From a bacterium (GTDB taxonomy: Bacteria > Actinomycetota > Thermoleophilia > Solirubrobacterales > 70-9): DNA of 6,337 nucleotides. Below, one piece after another: positions 1-4,623 of the stretch (positions within the stretch are counted from its first letter, which is position 1; each line of letters begins with the position of its first letter). The stretch spans positions 1-6,337 of the forward strand of contig PKER01000354.1 in the NCBI GenBank assembly GCA_002919115.1, in the 5' to 3' direction. The notes beneath the pieces were generated by a model. The model was not told where the DNA came from. It saw only the letters and a list, made by a program, of their open reading frames with translations, and searched no databases. The position numbers and the translations under genes are program-made.

Positions 1-2
1 GG

Positions 3-560
3 CTCGCGCGCCTGGGGCTCGGCGCTGCCTGCGTCCTGCTCATCGCGACGCTCACGCCGCCGTACCTCGCCGACCGGTACATGCGGCGGGCGCTCGCCGA
101 CCCGGCCGCCAACCCCCAGCGCGCGTACCGCGACGTGGAGCGGGCCGCGCGGCTGGACCCCTTGAGCAACGAGCCCGAACTGGCCGAGGCCCGGGTCGCG
201 CAGCGGCTCGGCGACCGCGAGCGCGCGCTCGGCGCCTTCCAGAAGGCGCTGCGCGAACGGCCCGACGAGCCGTTCGCGCTCTACAGCCTCGCGCTGCTCC
301 TCGCCGCCACCGACCGCGACGGCGCGCTCGAGCTGCTCGACCGCCTGCGACGGGCCGACGCGCTCTCCCCCGAGGTCGAGGCCGCGCGCGAGCGGATCAG
401 CGCCGTGCCCCCCGCCGAGCCGGACGATCGCGAACAAAAGGAATCCGGGAAGAGGAAGAAGGCGAAGGGCCAGGGTGACCCAGAGAAGAAGGGCGCCGAC
501 CCGGACGGCTCGAAGAAGGACGAGGGCGCCAAGGCCCGCTACGACGGGAAGCGGGAGTAG
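3..560 (+). CDS. C-terminal part of a polytopic membrane protein with TPR tail, probably O-antigen ligase/polymerase family (5' end outside window)
   Basis: The frame is open from the window edge, and the true start lies upstream. The visible 185 residues begin with a hydrophobic segment (about residues 3-18, LGLGAACVLLIATL), which reads as the last membrane helix. A helical region follows with TPR character: AARLDPLSNEPELAEA, a Gly-Asp turn, then ALGAFQKALRERPDEPFALYSLALLL. A final helix then A/L-rich pair leads into a roughly 49-residue tail crowded with Lys, Glu, Asp and Gly. A last helix followed by one to three TPRs with an 'A..LDPLS.EP' signature is common at the C-terminus of actinobacterial O-antigen ligase/Wzy-like proteins, which join or polymerise lipid-linked glycans on the outer face of the membrane. 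That assignment is inferred, because the catalytic part is not in view. The nearby sugar-phosphate transferase supports a polysaccharide role. Another TPR membrane protein is the main alternative. Confidence 0.6.
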   Translation, partial: LARLGLGAACVLLIATLTPPYLADRYMRRALADPAANPQRAYRDVERAARLDPLSNEPELAEARVAQRLGDRERALGAFQKALRERPDEPFALYSLALLLAATDRDGALELLDRLRRADALSPEVEAARERISAVPPAEPDDREQKESGKRKKAKGQGDPEKKGADPDGSKKDEGAKARYDGKRE

Positions 561-578
561 GGGTCCAAGAAAGGGGAC

Positions 579-611
579 GCCCCGCGCGCGAAGGGGAAAC
601 GCGCGCGGGGC
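579..611. terminator. Strong hairpin between convergent genes, likely bidirectional terminator
   Basis: A perfect 12-bp inverted repeat, GCCCCGCGCGCG at 579-590 and its complement at 600-611, encloses a 9-nt A/G loop. It sits 18 nt after the stop of the upstream plus-strand gene and about 40 nt beyond the stop of the minus-strand LuxR gene, where a shared terminator is expected. No T-tract follows on either strand. It would therefore be a GC-hairpin type of terminator, as is frequent in high-GC actinobacteria. Confidence 0.6.
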
Positions 612-621
612 TGATGGGACG

Positions 622-635
622 GGGCCTTTCGGCCC
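622..635. terminator. Short second hairpin, possible terminator of the minus-strand operon
   Basis: GGGCC at 622-626 and GGCCC at 631-635 pair around a TTTC loop, giving a 5-bp stem. It lies 15 nt past the stop codon of the PAS-LuxR gene. It is weak alone but sits next to the larger hairpin, so the two may act as a tandem. Confidence 0.3.
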
Positions 636-650
636 ACAGGGGTAGTTCGA

Positions 651-1205
651 TTAGAGGGAGTCGATGAGGTTCTGCGCGATCGCCTTGGCCACGGCCTGCG
701 CCCGCGTGCGCGCGCCGAGCTTGGTCTTCACGTTGCGCACGTGGGTCTGCACAGTGGCGGGCGATACGCCAAGCCGCTCCGCGATCTGGTTGTCGGTCTC
801 CCCGGCAGCGAGCAGGGCGAGGATCTCGCGCTCGCGGCGGGAGGGCTGGCGGAACCGGCGCGCGGGCACGCTGGCCGTCTCCCCCGCTCCGGCCTCGGAG
901 AGCACGACCAGATGGCGCCCGGGCAAGACGTCCGGGGTGACCTTGATCTCGAGCTCCCCGCCGCTCAGCGAGCGCAGCGGTCCCGCGCTGCCGCCGCCCT
1001 CCGAGAAGGCGTGCCAGAGGTGCCGCAGCCGCCTGCGCATGCCGGGCGCGAGCAGGGAGTCGAGGGTGGCCCCTGCGATCTCCTCCGGCTCCACCCCGAG
1101 CAGCTCGCAGGCCGCGGCGCTCGCCTCCAGGCAGGTGCGCTGATCGTCGACGATGACGAGCGCGGGCGCGGTCGCGCCGGAGACCGGTGAGGCCACGCTA
1201 CCCAC
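651..1205 (-). CDS. PAS-domain LuxR-type transcriptional regulator
   Basis: A 184-residue DNA-binding regulator. Residues about 12-104 look like a PAS sensor fold (ALVIVDDQRTCLEASAAACE, then LLGVEPEEIAGATL, ending HLVVL). Residues about 119-180 are a LuxR/FixJ-type helix-turn-helix: SRREREILALLAAGETDNQIAERL is the leading half, and SPATVQTHVRNVKTKLGA holds the recognition helix. There is no receiver domain and no phospho-acceptor Asp pattern, so activity is more likely set by a ligand or protein contact at the PAS domain. The GTG start lies inside the end of the upstream transferase gene (8-nt overlap), with GGAAGAGG just upstream. A second in-frame GTG three codons later is also possible. 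Last gene of the probable operon, it may control surface polysaccharide genes, including its own operon. That role is inferred. Confidence 0.85.
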   Translation of the reverse strand: MGSVASPVSGATAPALVIVDDQRTCLEASAAACELLGVEPEEIAGATLDSLLAPGMRRRLRHLWHAFSEGGGSAGPLRSLSGGELEIKVTPDVLPGRHLVVLSEAGAGETASVPARRFRQPSRREREILALLAAGETDNQIAERLGVSPATVQTHVRNVKTKLGARTRAQAVAKAIAQNLIDSL

Positions 1206-2223
1206 GCGCCTCTTCCCCGAGCAGGAACCGCTCCGCCGGCGAGCGCAGCGAGCGGTGCGCGTCGCGGAAGGTGACCAGCGCCGTCTCGAAGAGGATCAGC
1301 GCGTCGCCGAGCAGCGAGCTGTGCTTGATGTAGTAGAGGTCGTGGCACAGCTTCCAGGCGGTGCCGAGGCTGGAGCCCGCGTACCCGCAGCGCAGCTGCG
1401 CCCAGCCGGCGAGGCCCGGCTTGACGAGGTGCCGCCGGCCGTAGTGCGGGAACTGGCGCTCGATCTCCGCGACCAGCTCGGGACGCTCGGGGCGGGGACC
1501 GACCATCGTCATCTCGCCCCGGATCACGTTCCAGATCTGGGGCAGTTCGTCGAGGTGGGTACGCCGCAGGATCCGGCCCACCGGGGTGATCCGGTCGTCG
1601 CCCGGCGCGCACCAGCGCGGCGCGCCGTCGGCCTCGGCGTCGACCCGCATCGTGCGGAGCTTGATGATCTCGAACTCCTCCCCGAACTCGCCGACCCGCC
1701 GCTGGCGGTAGAGCACGGGCCCGCCGTCGGTGAGCTTGATCGCCACCGCCGCCACGAACAGCACCGGCGCGAACACGATCCCGATCGCGGCCGCGGCGGC
1801 CAGGTCGAAGAGCCGCTTGGGGAGCTTCGGCGCCGGCCGGAAGCTCGGGTGCATGATGTAGCCGTACCAGGCGCCGTCGATCATGCCCACGGGGACGTGG
1901 CCGAGCAGCGCCTCGTAGAGCTGGTTGGCGCCGATCATGCGCACCGGGAGGTCGAGGCAGAAGGTCGCCACGGCGTCGAAGACCGAGCGGCCCTCGCTTC
2001 CGTCGGGATCCTCGGTGTTGGCGTAGACGAGCAGGTCGATCTCGTGCCCGAGGACGATCTTCCGCAGCTCGCGGAGCGACCCCAGGCGCTCGAGCCGGCC
2101 GCCGGAGGCCTGCGTGCGGCCGCCGATCCAGCCGACGACGTCGTACCCCGGGACCCCGACGGCCTCGAACTCGGCGGCGAGGTCCTCGGCGTAGGGCTGC
2201 GTGCCGATCACCGCCACGCGCAC
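1198..2223 (-). CDS. Polyprenyl-phosphate sugar-1-phosphate transferase, Rossmann-like and catalytic part (frame cut upstream by TAG)
   Basis: This is a bacterial sugar transferase (WcaJ/WbaP/PssY-like). The family transfers a sugar-1-phosphate from a nucleotide sugar to undecaprenyl phosphate at the cytoplasmic membrane, which is the first step of capsule, exopolysaccharide or O-antigen synthesis. Residues 1-110 resemble the Rossmann-like middle domain (RVAVIGTQPYAEDLA, GYDVVGWI). Residues about 136-165 are the membrane segment leading into the catalytic domain (KRLFDLAAAAAIGIVFAPVL). The catalytic motifs are intact: GGPVLYRQRRVG, FEIIKLRTM, RTHLDELPQIWNVIRGEM with the Asp225-Glu226 pair, MVGPRPERP and KPGLAGWAQL. 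Full-length relatives carry four N-terminal helices, here encoded in the same frame upstream but separated by a stop at 2335-2337. GTG at 2223 is the first usable start after that stop and has no convincing ribosome binding site. Sugar specificity cannot be read from the sequence. Confidence 0.85.
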   Translation of the reverse strand: MRVAVIGTQPYAEDLAAEFEAVGVPGYDVVGWIGGRTQASGGRLERLGSLRELRKIVLGHEIDLLVYANTEDPDGSEGRSVFDAVATFCLDLPVRMIGANQLYEALLGHVPVGMIDGAWYGYIMHPSFRPAPKLPKRLFDLAAAAAIGIVFAPVLFVAAVAIKLTDGGPVLYRQRRVGEFGEEFEIIKLRTMRVDAEADGAPRWCAPGDDRITPVGRILRRTHLDELPQIWNVIRGEMTMVGPRPERPELVAEIERQFPHYGRRHLVKPGLAGWAQLRCGYAGSSLGTAWKLCHDLYYIKHSSLLGDALILFETALVTFRDAHRSLRSPAERFLLGEEARG

Positions 2224-2334
2224 CCTGACCGCGCGCTCGATCGCGGCGCGCGCCCAGGCGCCGAGCGTGAGCGTGATCCAGGCGGCGCCGACCGCGTAGG
2301 CGATCCCCTCGTACGGGATAGGGTCGTTGCTGAT

Positions 2335-2337
2335 CTA
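2335..2337 (-). other. In-frame amber (TAG) codon splitting the sugar transferase frame
   Basis: The plus strand reads CTA here, which is TAG on the coding strand. Codons on both sides stay in one frame with no length change, and the protein pattern continues smoothly. A single base substitution or a single sequencing error would explain it. Context on the coding strand is GCG TAG ATC. Confidence 0.85.
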
Positions 2338-2634
2338 CGCGAGCATCGCCGCGAGGGCGACCCCCGCCACGGGCGCTGCGACGGACAGCGTGGCGCGCGC
2401 GGCGGGGAGCAGCGCGGCCGGGAAGCCGCTCCGCCGGGACAGGCTCGAGACGCTCAGCGAGAGCGCGAAGACGAGCGCCGCGAAGGTGATCGAGCTCGAG
2501 TAGGCCTCGACGAACGCGGCGGCGACCAGCGCGGGCGCCATCCGCGGGCCGACGAGGTCGGCGAGCCGGCGCACCGAGAGCGGCTGCAGCCGCCGCCGCA
2601 GAGACCGCGCCTCCGCACGGGCCTGCGGGCTCAT
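2335..2634 (-). CDS. N-terminal membrane fragment of the same sugar-phosphate transferase, ended by in-frame TAG
   Basis: A 99-residue product with a basic N-terminus (RSLRRRLQPLSVRRLADLVG) and hydrophobic segments at about 33-62 and 81-99. This is the usual start of a long polyprenyl glycosylphosphotransferase. The frame is identical to that of the catalytic part downstream. Reading through the TAG gives 37 more codons, including a further hydrophobic helix (GIAYAVGAAWITLTLGAWA), and then the Rossmann-like domain. The total is 478 codons, about the family's normal length, so the stop falls in the loop before the fourth helix. The ATG overlaps the stop of the upstream gene (ATGA) and has a G-rich ribosome binding site at 2642-2647 with 7-nt spacing, so its translation start looks normal. 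On its own this fragment has no catalytic residues. Confidence 0.75.
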   Translation of the reverse strand: MSPQARAEARSLRRRLQPLSVRRLADLVGPRMAPALVAAAFVEAYSSSITFAALVFALSLSVSSLSRRSGFPAALLPAARATLSVAAPVAGVALAAMLA

Positions 2635-3293
2635 GCGTGCACCCCCCTGCCGTCGAACCGGAACCGGGTCAGGTGGCGGCGCAGCAGTCCGCCTGCCAGC
2701 AGCAGCGCCCCCGCGGCCGCGAACCCCAGGGCGAGGTCGGCGCCGGCGAAGGGCAGCTGCCCTCCCTGGCTACCGTTGCCCGGCCCCGCCGCCTGCGCGT
2801 ACCCGGGCGGGCAGTAACCGTCGGCCCCGCTTCCCTCGCGCACGCAGGTCTGCGCGTAGGGCGGGCAGTACTGGTCGGCGGCGGGATCCCCACTTCCGCC
2901 CGGATCGGCAGCGCAGCCGTCCGCGTACGGGGAGCAGTACTGGTCGGCGGCCGGATCCCCTCCTGCAGGATCCGTCTCGCAGTGCCCCGTGTACGGCGGG
3001 CAGTACTGGTCGGCGGCCGGGTCACCCGGCACGACGTAGGCGCACGGGTCCCTGTACGGCGTGCAGTACTGGTCTCCGGCCGGATCGGCCGGGTCGGTCA
3101 CGCACGGGTCCTCGTACGGCGGGCAGTACTGGTCGCCCGCGGGATCCGCGCACCCCGGGTCGCCCGCCTGCGCCGACGCGCCCGCCGGAGCCGACGCGAG
3201 CAGGACGAGGACGACCAGCGGGAGCAACGGCACCAGGTAGCGCGGGCGCCACCGGGCCGGGTCGTTCAGGGGAAGCAGGGAAGTTCGAGCCAT
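2631..3293 (-). CDS. Secreted Cys-rich repeat surface protein with LPFAG-type C-terminal anchor
   Basis: A 220-residue exported protein of unknown function. Residues 1-41 form a signal peptide: basic n-region, hydrophobic core LVPLLPLVVLVLL, and likely cleavage after ASA at 39-41. The mature part has five repeats built on D-x-Y-C-x-P-Y-x3-C, starting at residues 54, 74, 95, 117 and 140, with a degenerate sixth at 158 (DGYCPP). In every full repeat the two cysteines are 7 positions apart (57/64, 77/84, 98/105, 120/127, 143/150). With Cys48 and Cys161 this makes 12 cysteines. The C-terminus has LPFAG at 180-184, a hydrophobic helix at about 186-204, and a basic tail starting RRH, which resembles a sortase-type wall-sorting signal with Ala in place of Thr. 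It is first in the probable operon and overlaps the transferase fragment by 4 nt. Disulphide-bonded extracellular repeats are inferred. Confidence 0.8.
   Translation of the reverse strand: MARTSLLPLNDPARWRPRYLVPLLPLVVLVLLASAPAGASAQAGDPGCADPAGDQYCPPYEDPCVTDPADPAGDQYCTPYRDPCAYVVPGDPAADQYCPPYTGHCETDPAGGDPAADQYCSPYADGCAADPGGSGDPAADQYCPPYAQTCVREGSGADGYCPPGYAQAAGPGNGSQGGQLPFAGADLALGFAAAGALLLAGGLLRRHLTRFRFDGRGVHA
2642..2647 (-). promoter_or_regulatory. Ribosome binding site for the N-terminal transferase fragment
   Basis: On the minus strand GGGGGG lies 7 nt before the ATG at 2634, inside the end of the repeat-protein gene. It supports true translation initiation at that ATG, coupled to the upstream gene through the ATGA overlap. 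Confidence 0.5.
2811..3134. repeat. Tandem coding repeat, five copies of GCAGTACTGGTC plus one degenerate copy
   Basis: The identical 12-mer occurs on the plus strand at 2865, 2934, 3000, 3063 and 3123, with a decayed copy at 2811 (GCAGTAACCGTC). Distances between the intact copies are 69, 66, 63 and 60 bp, all whole codons. The minus strand of each intact copy encodes Asp-Gln-Tyr-Cys of the surface-protein repeat. Conservation extends into flanking GG and GGATCC-like stretches. Such a tract could gain or lose units by recombination or slippage. Confidence 0.85.
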
Positions 3294-3370
3294 CGCCGGG
3301 CAGCTAAGCGCACGCGCGCGGCTCCCTCCAGAAAAATCCCCCGGAACCTACGCAGAATCCCTTGCGAATT

Positions 3371-3383
3371 ACCGCAAAGCGGT
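3371..3383. promoter_or_regulatory. Small inverted repeat ACCGC-AAA-GCGGT in the divergent promoter region
   Basis: Five-base arms at 3371-3375 and 3379-3383 flank AAA, in one of the least GC-rich parts of the window. It lies between the divergent surface-protein operon and the LuxR-GAF gene, so it may be an operator or part of a promoter. No confident -35/-10 pair could be assigned. Confidence 0.3.
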
Positions 3384-3388
3384 TAGTG

Positions 3389-3400
3389 GTGCCCGGGCAC
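3389..3400. promoter_or_regulatory. Perfect 12-bp palindrome GTGCCCGGGCAC, candidate operator
   Basis: A self-complementary 12-mer centred in the 180-bp gap between two divergent transcription units. LuxR-type helix-turn-helix proteins usually bind dyad sites, and both nearby regulators have that domain, so this is a candidate target for one or both. The assignment is positional. In GC-rich DNA, palindromes of this kind can also arise by chance. Confidence 0.35.
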
Positions 3401-3458
3401 TGCCGGTACGGTACGCTGCGCACGGAAAAGGGGTAATCGAAGGGGTCACCTTGGGAAA

Positions 3459-3464
3459 CAGGTG
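3459..3464 (+). promoter_or_regulatory. Ribosome binding site AGGTGG deciding the LuxR-GAF start
   Basis: AGGTGG matches AGGAGG in five of six positions and ends 9 nt before ATG at 3474. The in-frame GTG at 3462 would overlap this site and has only a weaker GGGA 5 nt upstream, so the ATG is preferred. Confidence 0.5.
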
Positions 3465-3473
3465 GTCCTGATC

Positions 3474-4232
3474 ATGGGGGGTGCGGCAGCCACGCCAACG
3501 GACCGTGAGCGTCGTCCGCTGAGCGCGCGCGAGCGCGAGATCCTGGGACTGCTCGCCAAGGGCCTGAGCGGCGCCGCGATCGCCGAGCAGCTCTTCCTCT
3601 CCCCCGAGACCGTGCGCACCCACGTGCGCAACGCGATGACGAAGCTGGGCGCCTCGACCCGCTCCCAAGCGGTCGCCATGGCGCTCGGCGACGGCATCAT
3701 CCCGTCGCCCGAGGGCGAGGAGGAGGCCCCGGCCGCCTCCGAGAAGCCCGCGAGCGCGCGCCGTCGCCGGGACGCGCTCGCCGAGCTCGCCGCCGGCCTC
3801 ACCGAGCTCGCCGACATCGACTGGGCCGCGGTCTACCTCGTCGACGAGACCGGCATGACGCTGCGGCTCACGGCGCACGCCGGCGCTGCCAGCGTGAAGG
3901 ACGCGCTCCCGGACGACACGATCCTCGGCGACGGGGCGATCGGCCGGATGGCGCTGCGCAAGCGCGCGCACCTGGTCGCCAACCCGTCCATCCCGGGGCT
4001 TCCGCACGGCCCGATCCTCGGCGTGCCGCTGGTCCGCGACGGGCGCTGCGCCGGCGTGCTGTGCCTGGCCGTGCGCCCGTCGCGGCCCGTGACCCGGCGC
4101 GAGATGCTCCTCTTCGACGCCTTCGCCGGCCGGGTCGCCGAGGTGATCGGCGCGCCCGAGGACCCCGGGCCCCAGCTCCGGCTGGCGCGGCGGCTGTTCA
4201 CGACGTCCTGGATCCGGGCGGTCGGGCACTAG
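3474..4232 (+). CDS. Transcriptional regulator with N-terminal LuxR HTH and C-terminal GAF domain
   Basis: A 252-residue regulator from the preferred ATG (256 from GTG at 3462). Residues about 15-75 are a LuxR-type helix-turn-helix: LSAREREILGLLAKG, then IAEQLFLSPETVRTHVRNAM and TKLGASTRSQAVA. A Glu/Ala/Pro-rich linker at about 78-95 leads to a GAF-like sensor at about 100-225, with VYLVDETGMTLRLTAHAG, GAIGRMALRKRAHLVAN, GPILGVPLVRDGRCAGVLCL and an amphipathic closing helix. The order is reversed from the usual LuxR layout, in which the DNA-binding domain is C-terminal. The GAF ligand is unknown. The gene stands alone, divergent from the surface-protein operon, and its DNA-binding domain closely matches that of the PAS-LuxR protein (shared EREIL, THVRN, TKLGA, QAVA). 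The two may recognise related sites. That link is inferred. Confidence 0.85.
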   Translation: MGGAAATPTDRERRPLSAREREILGLLAKGLSGAAIAEQLFLSPETVRTHVRNAMTKLGASTRSQAVAMALGDGIIPSPEGEEEAPAASEKPASARRRRDALAELAAGLTELADIDWAAVYLVDETGMTLRLTAHAGAASVKDALPDDTILGDGAIGRMALRKRAHLVANPSIPGLPHGPILGVPLVRDGRCAGVLCLAVRPSRPVTRREMLLFDAFAGRVAEVIGAPEDPGPQLRLARRLFTTSWIRAVGH

Positions 4233-4239
4233 CCGCCCG

Positions 4240-4264
4240 CCCGCGCCGCCCGCCCGAGCGCGGG
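4240..4264. terminator. Possible bidirectional hairpin between convergent genes
   Basis: CCCGCGC at 4240-4246 and GCGCGGG at 4258-4264 form a 7-bp stem with an 11-nt C/G-rich loop. It fills most of the 34-nt gap between two convergent stop codons. No T-tract is present and the low-complexity sequence makes chance pairing likely. Confidence 0.3.
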
Positions 4265-4266
4265 AC

Positions 4267-4623
4267 CTAGGTGCCGTCGCCCTTGGCCTCGGTGAGCGTC
4301 GCGAACACCGGGGCGACGCTCGTGATGTCGCAGAGCTCGAGCACCCGGCGCACGCCGGACTGCTCGGGGACGACGAGCTCGAGCGCCTGGCGGCGCGCCT
4401 GCAGGTCGCGCGCGAGCGTGAAGATGACCTCGACGCCGGAGCTGTCGAGGTAGCGCGTGTCGGAGAGGTCGAGGATCAGGCGGCCCACCGAGGCGGGGAC
4501 GCTCTCCGCGATCGCGCGCATGAGCTGACCGGCGTTGGAGTCGTCCACCTCGCCGTTGACGGAGACGACGACGGCGCCCCCTTCCGGCTCGGTGACGTCG
4601 AGCTCCGCCAGGCGGGCGCCCAT
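4267..4623 (-). CDS. STAS-domain anti-sigma factor antagonist (SpoIIAA/RsbV-like)
   Basis: A 118-residue single-domain protein covering one STAS fold. It has a beta-rich start with VVVSVNGEVDDSNAGQLMRA, then RLILDLSDTRYLDSSGVEVI, then ELVVPEQSGVRRVLELCDI. The DSSG motif at residues 60-63 carries the conserved serine that anti-sigma kinases phosphorylate in SpoIIAA and RsbV, the second Ser by alignment (Ser62). Unphosphorylated antagonists bind the kinase/anti-sigma factor and release its target. ATG at 4623 is chosen because GGAGG lies 7 nt upstream, and it shares one base with the stop of the phosphatase/kinase gene (TGATG). A GTG one codon earlier is possible. The gene pair implies that this protein is both substrate and partner of the upstream fusion protein. 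Confidence 0.9.
   Translation of the reverse strand: MGARLAELDVTEPEGGAVVVSVNGEVDDSNAGQLMRAIAESVPASVGRLILDLSDTRYLDSSGVEVIFTLARDLQARRQALELVVPEQSGVRRVLELCDITSVAPVFATLTEAKGDGT

Noticed and set aside
1153..2817. A 554-codon plus-strand open frame
   Set aside because: It runs antisense to the sugar transferase and other genes with clear family motifs. It is rich in Arg, Glu, Asp, Gly and His with no recognisable domain, as expected for a shadow frame in GC-rich DNA.
2811..3134. CRISPR-like array of 12-mers at 60-69 bp spacing
   Set aside because: The repeated core is too short, spacings are whole codons, spacers are similar to each other, and the tract encodes a regular protein repeat.
3294..3473. 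Sigma-type promoter hexamers, including a GGAAC at 3343-3347 resembling an ECF -35 element
   Set aside because: No matching -10 element at a suitable distance was found on either strand, so no promoter is called.
3369..4229. A 286-codon minus-strand open frame
   Set aside because: It is antisense to the LuxR-GAF gene, which has a good ribosome binding site and clear domains. The minus-strand product has no domain pattern.
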